Source: Xiphias gladius (lineage: Eukaryota; Chordata; Actinopteri; Istiophoriformes; Xiphiidae). Taken from it: a DNA stretch of 64,000 nt. The notes under the pieces are model-generated. The model was not told the origin of the DNA. It was given only the letters and a program-made list of their open reading frames with translations, and did no database searches. Positions 24,308 through 36,328 of the stretch are shown here, piece after piece. Each line of letters begins with the position of its first letter. Positions within the stretch are counted from its first letter, which is position 1. Made by a program: the position numbers and the translations under genes. The stretch lies in contig NC_053414.1 of the NCBI RefSeq assembly GCF_016859285.1, positions 28,072,005 to 28,136,004 on the forward strand. Reading direction: 5' to 3'.

Positions 24308-27300
24308 ACACACTGACTTACCAAATAGTCACTGAATATCCCTTAATAACTGTTATTTGGCACTTTTTTGTTTTGTCATGGTGACACAAGGCAAAGAATA
24401 CAATTAAATACAACTGTTATGTCTATGCAAAAACAGAGAAATAGAAGGTGGCTCTGACTCTGCAGCTCTGGGGCCAAAACTCATCATTTATAAAGACTTT
24501 TTTTTTTAAAATCCAGATTTCATTTTATTTGAAAGACACTTTTTCACAGTGTTGTATCTTATACTTAATAGCGCAGCGCCAAACTACCTGGCGTGCACAG
24601 GTGACTGCAAAATGTCATCACAAAGAGTTGGAGATCTTTGAACCATTAAGTTGAGGTTTGCAGGATGGGTTGCACTGTTTGTGTTCTTGTGTGCTTCTCA
24701 AAGTCTCAGAGAGAGCCCATGGGTGTCAGTGTGCAATAAGGAAAGTGGGTTGATAGTGAAGAAACTGGGATCTAAATGTAGCAAAGGGAGTACGTTGCCA
24801 ATCCCTTCTACCTGCCAAAAACTCAACATAGCTGTAATTAATATTTCTACAGTAACAATGAAAGAAATGGCCATGTCTGAAGGCCAGTTCACCTGAGATC
24901 TCAGATCAGGATTTCGCTGTCATATGGACATTATTAGATATTTCTTGTTGTATGCATTCATACGAGTTGCCAGTTCGATTTTCATCGGTATTTCTGCTCA
25001 TATTGGTGATAAATGTAGTCCAGTTTGGTAGGAAATACGTATGCATTAAAGCAAATACTTACAATGTCGTCACATGCAACGCTGACACCTCCAGGTGCAA
25101 ATTTGGGTGATCTGATTTTTCTCATGTATCTCGAGTGCATTCACGCCTCTATTTTAATCTCTCTGTTTGGGATCACCCCGTACAGACTGTAAGACCTGCA
25201 AAACTTACATCAGGCTGTGACTGGTTGTCTTCACATTGATATCCCCCTGGTTCTACCAGTAGCCAAGCAGACTGCTCGTCCACTGTTTCGGGTAAGACCG
25301 GTTTCTGGCGGAGACGCAGGAAACGTCACTCACTCAAGAATTCTTATGGAGTGTGCGTGTCTCTTTGTGTACACACATTGCAGCAGTGTTTGTTTGTGTG
25401 TTTGTGCCTGTGCATCTGTGTATGCATGTGCGTGTGTCTCTCTGTCTGAGCACATATTTGCTTTAGAGAACAGGATTAACATTGCCTAAAAGTCAAAATA
25501 CTTTGAGATAAGTTTATAGACAGATCAGTATTGATTCAGTCACACTCAGTGATAAAGAGATTTGGTTGAAGTCACTCTACACCATGCAACTAATGGTGGT
25601 GGGTGGATTAAGCCCCAGGCCCCTGACTCGCAGGGGGCTCTCAACGTGTCTGCTGTCTTTGTGCTGTGAGTAAAAACCTTTGTACTTTCTAAATGCCACC
25701 TTTTCAAATAATGAGATAAACAGCCTTGTTTTTTAGCCCATCAAACATGTCGTTTAAGTTCGGCCCTGGATTCTGAGGGAGCTCAGTGAGCCAAAGTGTT
25801 ATTAAAAAGTGGTTTGATCTAAAAGAGGACCCTGCACATCCTTCCGTCAAAGTGAAAATCTGAAAATCGCCTTCGTCAGATTAAGGTTTAACATGAGAAC
25901 TGTGTGTGATGGTGCAGTGGACAGAAAGATGATGTTTGTTATTCTGTGCATGGTTGTGCTGTTGACCTTTTACTTTACTTTTTTTTTTTTTTTTTTTTTA
26001 CCATACTGGAAAACAGGGGTTAACCTCTGTACAAAGAGTGCATCAAGAAGCTGTTAATTCTTTCACATCTGAAATACTCCAATACAAACACATACTGTGT
26101 GTACAGAAGGGTAGACAAAATAAGAAGCGAACTCCACTTTACACATCAAAATACATGTATTTCTCACAGGGAGTATCAAGTCTTCTGTAGCTCTTGAGGG
26201 AGCTTTCTAAAGTCTGAGAAAACAACCCCTGATCATGTCATTTTTTAACCTGCCGCTCGCAAGTCTGCCAACTTTATGGAGGTAAAATGGTAACATGCTA
26301 GAGTTCCCCTTTAATTATTTTTGAATTAATGCAATCATATTTGCATATACTGGCAGGCAAAACTTTCCAATAACTCCTCCAAATTAAACGACCAAATAAG
26401 TCACTTCCAAAACCATTCCAAATCACTGCTGAAAAAAAAGAATAAGTACGAATAGATAAAAATAAAAACTCTACTTAGTTTAGGCACAACAACTACTTGG
26501 TTAGTATTAGGGAAAGATCATGTTTTGGGCTAAAGAAAGTTTTTCGTTTCACTAATGCAATGTCAACAGAATGGGATGATCAGGGAAAACAGCCCTTATA
26601 CCTTCATGGTATACATGTTATTCCAATGTAGTTAGCCCTAGTGCTAACCTTGTTGTCACATCAGAGAAACAGCCTAAATTAGTTTTTTTTTTTTTTTTTT
26701 ATCAAGTGAAACAAACAAATTAGTGTTAATACTTGATTTTATTTTGATGTAACTGGAAATATTGGGGCATTTGCCATTCTGCCAACAGATTGTTGATGTG
26801 TGTAGTTCTCTTCACCAAGTAGATCTGTCACCTCACTTCCCCCTTAGACTCTGTCATGATTTCTACTGCCACTAAAGGGCTTTTTTCCCTTGGACATAAA
26901 CATATGGCGTTGGGGCCCCTTGCTAAAATGAGTAATGGCGTTGTTTTTCTTGGGAGGACAGCGTAGAAATAAGAGGCAAACTTACCTGTCATGTTGACTA
27001 GGAGTCAGCTTGTCTTTTGTGGCTTTTCAAAGTCTAAGAAAAGGACCCCTGCTGATGTAATCAGTCTTATTTCATCTGGGGCTTGGAGACTACAAGTCTA
27101 TAATACAAGACCATTGATAAAAACTGGGGATATGGAGTTTGAAAGACATTTACCACGCAGAAAGAGGACTCTATGAAGTTGCATTGTGTGAAGTGTAGTA
27201 TCCAGGGTTTTTGTAGCTTGACCCTTAGGGGACAGAGGCCAGACCAACAGTAGCCCTGGTTGCTAATGCAGAGGGCCCCAGCAAAACGACACAGAATTGT

Positions 27301-28245
27301 GTCAGAACAACTCAACATCCCCCAACAAGGTGCTGCACTGGCCAATCAAATACATGCAAATGCACATTCCTGACAAACCTTTCAATGCATTAATCTGTTA
27401 CTCCAAACTGAATTCCTTAATTGTACTTGATTGTCTCACTAGTACCTTAAATACCACTCCCCCACTAACGCAGCCCCCCGCAGTGTTATTTTAAGGAAGG
27501 GCTGTTTTTGGTCTGAAGCCTCACCAAAAGTCAGCACATCCTGGTTCGCTTTAGCATCTACGTAGCATGTAGCCTTTGATCTGTCTCTTGTTTCCCAAGT
27601 TTGTGGAAGAGCAAAACTAAATAGCTGGAGAATCAATCACATTTGGAAACACTAACAGTCAATCATTTGACATGTGACTTTTCAAAGTAACATGAATATT
27701 GTATATGCAGATGCAGTGATTAGAAAGCTGACAAAATTATTATCATGAGCAGTTTCATCAACAGTTTCAAAAATTTTGACAACATGTACCAACGCACTCA
27801 CGCTGTCCCGACAAAGAGTGATGAGTTATCGTTAACCATGATGGTTATGATGGATATATATAGTACAGTGTATATACTGCTAAATGGTTTGCAAACTAAT
27901 ATACATGTAACTTGCCTTTTTATTAGTGTTTGTAATAATTATCTAGTTGCTTCAAAGTTCTTTTGATTAAATATTTATGTCTACTGACTACATTTTCCTA
28001 TGTAGCAAAAAAAAAAGTTTCTAAAACATACTGTGCTGCATGCTTCATACACTGTTTCAGTAATGCTATGGAAGGGCAGTTTGTTATGTATTATTGTGTT
28101 TGTCTGCTCGACTCTGGAGCAGGTGTGGTGTATGACTGCTGAAGAATCCACAGCTCTGTAAAGTCCTGTGGTTTGTGGCAGACAGAGAGTCAGAAAAATG
28201 GCAGCTCAGAGTGCAGACAACTACTCTACTTCAGTATGCTTACAT

Positions 28246-28247
<2 letters not shown>
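22086..28247. other. Intergenic sequence with scattered low-copy repeats
   Basis: No gene was recognised in these 6 kb. There is an interrupted (CA)n array at 24,246-24,305, short CA/GT-rich patches near 23,640-23,700, 23,880-23,970 and 25,360-25,445, and T runs near 25,980 and 26,684. Two stretches, about 26,190-26,240 and 27,020-27,065, share the pattern AAAGTCT.AGAAAA..ACCCCTG and look like diverged copies of one repeat. Confidence 0.5.
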
Positions 28248-28323
<76 letters not shown>

Positions 28324-28385
28324 TCCAGGTATTACTCATGTTGTGAGGACCTAAATCTGTGTATGGAGTCACATTATGAGGACTT

Positions 28386-28440
<55 letters not shown>
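28248..28440. repeat. Two (GT)n arrays around a short spacer
   Basis: Perfect GT runs at 28,248-28,322 and 28,387-28,440, in the same orientation, enclose 64 bp that include TTGTGAGGACCTAAATCTG and TTATGAGGACTTGG, two related units. The compound unit is therefore (GT)n plus two copies of a GTGAGGAC-type repeat. Confidence 0.9.
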
Positions 28441-28442
<2 letters not shown>

Positions 28443-28600
28443 ATGTGTGTAGAGTATGTGTGAGTGGGATGAGACGGAGGCATGCAGAGTGAGGGAGAGG
28501 GGTGGGGGGGTGGGGGTGCATGTATGGTGGGGATAGTAAACTAACACTGTAGCCTTTCATGGTTGCCTGCAAACCCTGGAGTGGAGTTTTACTGGAGCAG

Positions 28601-28611
28601 GATAGATAGAC

Positions 28612-28656
<45 letters not shown>
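28601..28656. repeat. (GATA)n microsatellite
   Basis: About 14 GATA units with one CAGA interruption near the left end. Confidence 0.95.
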
Positions 28657-28764
28657 TTAAAGTAAAAACCTGAATAAATGAGTGGAAAAACATAATAAAT
28701 GCAGATGCTTTCACACAGATGCACTGCATGGTACAATTAAGTAATTCACATCCAATCATGGGAT

Positions 28765-29115
28765 GGCACAGAGGTGCAGTGGTTAGCACTGTTGCTTCAC
28801 AGCAAGATTCTGGATTCCGGGGCCGGGGCCTTTCTGTGTGGAGTTTGCATGTTCTCGCCTTGCCTGTGGGGGTTTCCTCTGGCTACGCCGGCTTCCTCCG
28901 AAAGTCCAAAGGCATGCAGGTTAGGTTAATTGCCAACTCTAAATTGCCTGTAGCTGTGAATTCAAGTGTGAATGGTTGTTTGTCTCTACATGTCTGCCCT
29001 GTGATAGACTGGCGACCTGTCCAGGGTGCACCCCGCCTCTTGCCCAATGTCAGCCGGGATTGGCTCCAGCCCCATGGGCTGGATAATTGGTATAGCTAAT
29101 AGATGGATGGATGGA
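28765..29115 (+). mobile_element. Abundant teleost SINE-like repeat
   Basis: It starts GAGGTGCAGTGGTTAGCACT, continues CTGTGTGGAGTTTGCATGTT, GGTTAGGTTAATTG, GATAGACTGGCGACCTGTCC and CAGGGTGCACCCCGCCTCT, and ends in GATGGATGGATGG. This is one of the most common interspersed repeats in teleosts; the simple (ATGG)n tail and GC-rich body suggest retroposition. The family name is not certain, and open frames across it are not genes. Confidence 0.8.
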
Positions 29116-29995
29116 CATCCCATCATGCTCATTGGCGTGAATAAAAATGCTCAACAGGCCCAATTGATTCTGATTTTGCATCAAGATGGCAAGAGGGAAA
29201 GATCTAAGTGTGCACAGTTGATGGTCGTGCATTAGTGCGAAATGTATGGGAAAACAGAAGAGCAACTCTTCCTCAGGTGACTGAGAATGTCAATGCAGGA
29301 CGTGATCAGACTGTGTCAGCAACAACAGTCTGTCGACAACTACACAGGGAGGGTTATTATAGTTGGGTTGTAGTGCATAAACCCCTCATTCCAAAGATGA
29401 ATACACATTTGAGAGTTCAGTGGTGCAAAAACCATTAGCACTGGTCTACAGAGATGTGGAAAATAGTGATATGGTCAGATGAGTCATCCTTCCCCATGTT
29501 CTGCACAAGTGGACGAGTGCACGTGTGGCGTAAACAGAGAGAACAGTACAGGCTTGAATGCTTGATGCTTGACAGTGAGGGGATCTGGTGACTCTGTGGT
29601 GCTGTGCTGGCATGGTTTGGGTCTACTTGTCCCCTTAGAGGGAAGGGTCACTGCAAGTTGTTCTGGGTGATCACCTTTATCCTATGATGAAACATTTCTA
29701 TCCTAATGCAAGTGGTCTCTTCCAGGATGACAATGCCCCCATCCATAGGGCACGAGGGCTCACTGAATGGTTTGATGAGTATGAAAGTGATGCGAATGTG
29801 AGAGAGAGAGAGGATTAAAAAAATCACTGAACCTCATTCAAATGCCTTGTTTGCCCATGAGCTGCTGAATATTTTAGAGAAATTCAATTAGTTGATGGAT
29901 AAAGCTACAAGGTGGGACAAGTACACACATTTAGCATCACAAATGGACACCGTCTGTAATGGCTTGTACACAGTTGTACGTTGGAGGCTGGTAAC
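29116..29995 (+). mobile_element. Tc1-like transposase relic
   Basis: Plus-strand readings in several frames give VWENRRATLPQVTENVNAG (DNA-binding part), then IWSDESSF with the first catalytic Asp (about 29,473), SGRVHVWRKQREQYRLE, and FQDDNAPIHRARGLTEWF with the second catalytic Asp (about 29,722). Frameshifts and stops separate them, and the sequence after DEYES (GAGAGAGAGAG) is broken so the third acidic residue is not recognisable. It is a pseudogene of a Tc1/mariner transposase, next to the SINE-like repeat ending at 29,115. Confidence 0.85.
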
Positions 29996-30086
29996 CCTAT
30001 ATCTCTGACACTGGATTGACTAAGGACACATTATGGTATTGTGTATTTATACTTATGTGCAAAATGCAATTGCAATTTCAGTGTTT

Positions 30087-30088
<2 letters not shown>

Positions 30089-30173
<85 letters not shown>
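30089..30173. repeat. (TG)n microsatellite
   Basis: About 42 perfect TG units, followed by a short imperfect TTTGTGTG tail. Confidence 0.98.
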
Positions 30174-30175
<2 letters not shown>

Positions 30176-30889
30176 CTGTCTTTGTGTGTGTTTGTGTGAG
30201 ACAGTCATCTTAACACATTATCACCTGTTGTGGAGTAGAGCCTGGGATAAGAACACAGTGCACGGTGTTAAATCTTGACAAATCTTGATATATCTTAAAG
30301 TCCAAATTAATATCTGTTGTCTGAAATGAAACACCTTAATCTTTTTCTTCTCCTGTCGTCGTTTCATTCCCTCCTCCCTCTCTCTATCCTTGCAGTCTTT
30401 ATTGTCCCTTTTTTCTGTCTCACAGATAGAGATAAGGATTATTACTCTACAATATTTCTCTCTCATTCCCTCTGTCTGTCTTTCTCGCTTTCCTCTCAGT
30501 ATGAATCAATGAAAATATGAGCACACAGCAGCATTTTGAAATGGCTCGTAGTCCCTCCCTATAAAAAGAGGAACAACTGTTCCAGAAACATCAGCAAATC
30601 AGTGAAAAGAGGAACAAGAAAAAAATAAAATTATTATTTATCTATCCGGGGAGAATTTGGGGCTTTTCTTGCTAAAGTTTAACACAAAAAAGTTCTACTT
30701 ACAGTAGACTCACACCTATAAACGTAAATGTAAAAAAATATATAAATGATACCCTAAGTATAAATATATCTCTTTCCATCCATCTCCAAACAATTCATTT
30801 ACATCTTAACTACTGAAATAAAACCTGGTATGTGCATCTCACCAGCTTTCAGGGCTGTGATTGTGCATGCTACAATTACAGACAATTAA
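30174..30889. other. Intergenic sequence, nothing recognised
   Basis: AT-rich with a CT-rich stretch near 30,340-30,500. No gene-like frame or transposon end was seen. Confidence 0.55.
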
Positions 30890-31195
30890 AATGCTAAAAC
30901 TAGCATGGCAACATGCTCAGAATGCTTAACATGCCGATATTTAGCGGGTATAATGTTTACCATGTTCACCATTTTATTTTAGCATGTTAGCATGCAGACA
31001 TTTGCTTATTAGCACTTATCACAAAGTACAGCTGAGGTTGGTGGGAATGTTTTGATAACAGTGCTAGGGGAAAAGTCAGGGGATCACCAAGGTAATTAGG
31101 ATTCATCCTCTGGACAACATGAATATGTGTGCCAAATTTCAGGGCAATCCATCCAATAGCTGCTGAGATATTTCAGTCTGGGGTTTTGGTGGCCA
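30890..31195. repeat. Dispersed teleost repeat (second copy)
   Basis: It carries TATAATGTTTACCATG, TTCACCATTTTATTTTAGC, CACAAAGTACAGCTGAGG, GGGGATCACCAAGG and GGGCAATCCATCCAATAG, followed by TTTCAGTCTGGGG. It is the same family as 19,111-19,430, with the shared 3' half in the same orientation. Confidence 0.65.
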
Positions 31196-31551
31196 ATGGC
31201 TTGGCTAAAAAATATTAGCGCACGGCAGTTTTCTGATGATCATGAGCCAGAATTTTCTAAAAAGGGAACAACTTCTTCAAAACATCATCAAATTAATGAC
31301 TGGAGGAACAATAGTACATTAATTTTAAAACCCTTGAAGAAACATGTTCATACACAAGTTCATACTTCCCATTGGAGAGGTCAGAGGTCATGACCAATAT
31401 GAAACTGTTTACTTCTTCTCTGACACTGTGTTCCAATGCATAGTACATGGTAAGTCTGAGTGGATTTTAATATTTAGTGTGTCACACTGGGAAAGAATCA
31501 CAGATGTCAGCATGCATACTTCCTAGATTTTTGATGTTGATAAACAGTTGA

Positions 31552-32400
31552 AAAAGTATGTGAACCCTTTGGAATGACCTGGTTTTCTGCATCAGTTGGT
31601 CATAAAATCTGATCTTCATCTAGGTCACAAGTAGAGAAAAAAAAATTGCTTAAGCTAATAACACACAAACAATTATAATCTTTTGTGTATTTATGGAACA
31701 CACCCATTAAACTTTCACAATACTGATGGATTTAATAACTGGTCGAACCTCCTCGCAGCAGTAACCTATACAAGCTCTTTCTGTAGCTGCTGATCAGCCA
31801 TGTGCTGAGGATGTCTGGTGCTAACAGCTCTCTGAGCTCCTTCCACAGCATCCCTGTTGGTCTGGGATCTGACTGGGCAACTCCAGAAGATGGGTTTTAT
31901 TTGTGTGAAGTCATTCTGTAGTAGACGTACTTTTATGTTTAGGGTCATTGTCCTGCAGCATCATCCAACTGCTACTGACCTTCAGCTGGTGGACAGCAAC
32001 CTTGACATTATCCAGTAAGAGACCTTGATAAATCTGGGAATTCATTTCCCCTTGATGATGGCGAGCTGTCCAGGCCCAGAGGCAGGGAAATCAGGATGCT
32101 CCCTCCACTCTACTTCACTTTTGCGATGATGTTTTCATGTTTTCATGGTATAGAGTGCTCTCTTTACATTCTTTCAAGCTTCAGTAGAAATGTTTGGATT
32201 TTTTTTTTTTTTTTTTGAGACCAGCTTCCTCCGTGGTGTTCTGCCATGGACACCATGCCTGTTCAATGATTTGCAAATGGACGACCCATGAACACAGATT
32301 TTAACCAGCTTCAATAACTCATTTAAGCCTTCAGCTTTTACTCCGGGCTTCTTTCTTTCCTCATCGAGCATTCTTTGTTGTGCCTATGTACTCTGAAGAT
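31552..32400 (-). mobile_element. Degraded Tc1/mariner-type transposon, second copy
   Basis: The plus strand begins GTATGTGAACCCTTTGGAAT and continues through the same blocks as 11,745-12,335. On the minus strand the second catalytic Asp region QDNDPKHKSTSTTE is readable at about 31,955-31,914, followed by the transposase tail with stops. The order and orientation match the first copy, and this one preserves more of the transposase. The right border is uncertain; transposase-like readings fade near 32,400, past a T run at 32,199-32,216. Confidence 0.75.
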
Positions 32401-33273
32401 CAGTATAAAGTTCACAGTAACACAGCAGTGTTAGTATGTAATTTAGAACTGGGACCTAGCTTAAATCTTTGTGTCCTTCTCCGTTCCCTGTGACTTGCAC
32501 TGCAGACATCCGGGTTCCTAATTTTCCCTGAATATCATTGGTTTCAGCAATTCATATGATGTTGAGGTCACAGGACCATGTGAGACAAAATACTAACCTC
32601 AATCACACATGTTAAGATGTTGAGCTTCATCTTATTAAACTATCAGAAATCACAGGATTTAATCACTTACTCCTTCATTAGTCCCATTAGGATTCTGGGC
32701 TTATTTTACCAAAGGTTAACAAAGTAAATTTGTTTTGTTTTTAAAAAGTAAAAATTACTTATTTTTCAAATATAACTAGAAACAAACATTAACAATAAAT
32801 ATAAATGATTAAAGATTTAAAAGAAACAAGAAATAACCAAAGAATATTATTATTTTTAACATCTTCAACTAGTTGTTCAATTTACACAGTGTGTGTGAGT
32901 TTGTGTCTGGGTGAGGGTTTTAAATACAAATGTATAAGGTGAAAACACAAATTTTAGTACATCTGAAACTTTCTCATTTGAAAACTCAAATTCCACAATC
33001 TCCGAATTGTTAAAAACTAGAGGTAACAATTTATTTTAGTTTTTCCACAGTGCTGAATTTAAGGCACACACTGCCGAGATTCAGCATTGGACTCATTCAC
33101 AGACATGCTCACACACTCAACGCTGAGGACATGTGTATGTATGAGAGGGTGTGGTATTTGTATGCTCCATGCCTAGCATAACACTGGCAGAGCGTCAGTG
33201 CCAAAGTGGGCATCTGGTCTGCGGACTATCACAGGGGAGGGAGAGAGAGGAGCAAGAACAGTCCCACTATCAC

Positions 33274-33306
<33 letters not shown>

Positions 33307-33514
33307 AAAGTTGTGGATGCTGCTAATCCTGCTACTGATCTTGCTCTGCTTCTTGGATGCCACCGCACAGCAATAATTAACACCACACCCACACACACAC
33401 GCAGAAAAAGAGATACAGAACACACTAGTTGCATTTCAACCAAACAGTTGTGCATTCAATATACAAATAGAGAGAAAGGTAGTAGGAAGACTACACACAC
33501 ACCACAAAGATACA

Positions 33515-33515
<1 letters not shown>
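32401..33515. other. Intergenic sequence, nothing recognised
   Basis: AT-rich sequence with a (CT)n run at about 33,281-33,306. Open frames here extend into the following microsatellite and are not gene-like. Confidence 0.55.

Positions 33516-33611
<96 letters not shown>
33516..33611. repeat. (CA)n microsatellite, left arm of an inverted pair
   Basis: Nearly 48 CA units. An imperfect CA patch continues to about 33,633. A longer (GT)n array follows 98 bp later, making a large inverted repeat. Confidence 0.97.
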
Positions 33612-33613
<2 letters not shown>

Positions 33614-33709
33614 GACACACACACACACACACCACAGCTTGATTCTGGCAGAAAAGTAAGCCTCTGTGAGACAGAGTGAGTGTGACCTTTTTCTGGCCCC
33701 TGTGTGTAT

Positions 33710-33839
<130 letters not shown>

Positions 33840-34113
33840 CTTTCAGTGTACAGCTTCCTGCTTGTGGTGGGGGGGTCAAACTGTCTCTCGGGCCCAGATC
33901 ACCACAGGTGCTTGAACCTAACACTGGCCACTAACCATCACACACCAACACACACACACACACACACACATACACATTCCACGCACTAATGAATGCACAC
34001 GTATCTGTTTCAATCCAAACTTCGCTTTACAGACTGAAACATCATCCTCCACCAGCCTGTAAACTTTGAACCTTTGTGCTTTACTTGCCTTTGAGCATTT
34101 TTTCGAGTGTTTA

Positions 34114-34350
34114 GGGTGGAAGCTCAGCTTTAGGGTCACCTGCTAAGTTTAGCTGGCAGTATTGTTCTTTATACTGTGTGAGTGATACTAAAACTGATCT
34201 GAGATCAGCAGCAGTGCACAGAGGGAGCTGATCTGGCTGCAGCCTGAAGGTCAGGCTTGGATTACCAGCAAACCGCTGAAGGTTAACGGCCATCCCTTGC
34301 CCATGTAATTCTTCCCATAAATGCAGGTTTCTCCTCAGGTTTCTGGACAG
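34114..34350 (-). other. Unrecognised open frame that looks protein-like
   Basis: On the minus strand an open frame ends at a TAA near 34,111-34,113. Readings include LHLWEELHGQGMAVNLQRFA, GNPSLTFRLQPDQLPLC and SLTQYKEQYCQLNLAGD. Composition is mixed and free of low complexity, unlike its neighbours. A possible 3' splice site (CACCTGTCCAG) lies at the upstream side, near 34,345. The extended frame starts only with GTG; the first ATG is at the Met of GMAVN. I do not recognise the family and cannot exclude chance. Confidence 0.25.
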
Positions 34351-35409
34351 GTGAATCCTGTGCAAACACACGCAGACAAACACAACCGAAAACACCGCAA
34401 GTAAGTACAGACACTCTCAAATAGGATCGTGCAAACAGAAAAGAGCACAGATGCACCGAAGCTTAAATGCACCAAACGTGTGAGCAAATATGCAAATGAA
34501 TACATAGATGCAAACATAAGAAGACAGACATACAGATACACCGAGTCAGAGGAATGCAGATGCAAACATATTGTCTTTCAGACAACAAATCCCCATTTTA
34601 CTGTAATTCATACAATCTGCACATTGTGTAAGTAGTTATTTTCAGCCGGCTGGACTTACTTACCCAATTTGACTTGCCTGCTAGACTGTTCTTCTCCTGT
34701 TTGCATTACTATGCTATAATAGTACATATGATTTTCCCATCCTTCCCACTATTATCGGCACACAGTCCTCAAGCAGCAGTTGGCGACAAAACATTAGACC
34801 GCATTTTGTTTTCCGTTCCTAACCGACAGCCAGTGGTGTTTCTTTTAACTGCGGCCATGATCGTTTTATAACCTCAACCACGTGTTTATTATTGTAACCA
34901 TGACGATGGAGGTCGTCTAACCTTAATGGATTACTTATTTTAACCCAAACCACGAACCTTCCCTAAACCTAACCAAGTTCTTTTTGTGCCTAAACCTAAC
35001 CACCCCTTCACCTTAGCATTGTGGCGTCTTAAAAGGGTTATTATTATTTATTTTTCAACTGATTTTTAGCAGTTTATCTGTGGCATATCTCCTGAGGCCT
35101 TAGGGGAGCTAATTCAGGAGACGCTCCTACAAGTCGTATCAGAGGATAAGGACAAATGACCTATATGGTTATTCGGGTTGGAAGACTTGTTGCTGTTGCA
35201 AGTTGTTAGTATTGTTGTGTGTTGGAACTTACATGTCCTAGTAATGTGATGCTTTTGCACTCCGTGGTAGGACATATTTTTTCTATTTCCTATCAGTTTT
35301 CTGTTTTCATTTCTGTTTTTTTCACCTGCAGTTACTGCGTAATGTAGTAAAGATACCAAATGGAAGTATCACTAACTTGGTTGAATGTTTACTACATTTT
35401 TTAAAATTA

Positions 35410-35445
35410 ATAATATATATCTATATATATATAGATATATATTAT
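35410..35445. repeat. Perfect 36-bp AT palindrome
   Basis: The left arm ATAATATATATCTATATA is the exact reverse complement of the right arm, with no spacer. A (TA)n run continues to about 35,454. Confidence 0.9.
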
Positions 35446-35879
35446 ATATATATATTTTTTTCCATGATCAGGCTTGCCGGTATCAGTGGTTTCTCTTTAG
35501 CATACAGCTACTGGACCATGAAAGCCAAGAAAGGTCTTCATTCATTGCTGTGGATGTATGTGTAAACTGCACTGTCACTGCAGGCTGCACTGAGCTGGAA
35601 CATGATGGAGTCTCTGTTGCCTGTCGCCGATATTACTGCAGTGTTCAACGTTAACCACCAGAGTGCAGGCTGCTCCCACAGATCTAATGAAACCAGTCTC
35701 ACATTCACGTCCTCTCCAGTCATTTTAGGTCAACTCTTCACTGAAGCATGTCATTTTAAACACCAGACTCATTGCAAAGATCTGACTTCAGTTTATACTG
35801 TCCTGTGTGATACAGCATCGAAGATTGACAGACACACTTATTGTTCAAGATAATGTGTTACCAAGTGTGTGTATCCAGT

Positions 35880-35881
<2 letters not shown>

Positions 35882-35946
<65 letters not shown>
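35882..35946. repeat. (GT)n microsatellite
   Basis: About 32 perfect units, some 380 bp upstream of the distal SCOC coding exon. Confidence 0.97.
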
Positions 35947-35947
<1 letters not shown>

Positions 35948-36328
35948 GTCTTTATGGCTTCCTTTCACCTGAGTTTACTGGAGCTTAAACTTTGACCCCT
36001 GTTAGTTTTCCTGCTGGGGTTTTCCTGCTCATGTTTTGGTCCAGTGGTCGCCATGGTGACCCATTCCCTTGACAACTCTGTAACCTGAGCCGCCAGTCAG
36101 GTAGGGCAGGTAACCGTGACGATGTGAATGATTCAGGCAGCAGGTGTGTGGGGAGGCAGGGCCAAAGGACAGGAAGAGAGACAGAGACAAGAAACAAGAG
36201 CAAAGTTTAAATGGAGAGAGAGAGGGAACGTGACAAAAGCTGCAAAGTCAAAACACTAATGAGTGACTCTGTGCGATAAAAAATACAAAAAGGAAACCAA
36301 GCTGGAGGAAGAAAAGGAGAGTCAGGCC

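Larger units (their letters stand above)
34396..35999. other. Intergenic sequence upstream of SCOC
   Basis: Unique-looking sequence with one AT palindrome (35,410-35,445) and one (GT)n array (35,882-35,946). No protein-like frame or tRNA was seen. Confidence 0.55.

Noticed and set aside
28248-28440. Repeat-spacer-repeat arrangement resembling a CRISPR array
   Set aside because: It is a pair of dinucleotide arrays in a vertebrate genome; there are no regular spacers or cas genes.
28719-29099. 126-codon plus-strand frame
   Set aside because: It lies entirely in the abundant SINE-like repeat and is not a gene.
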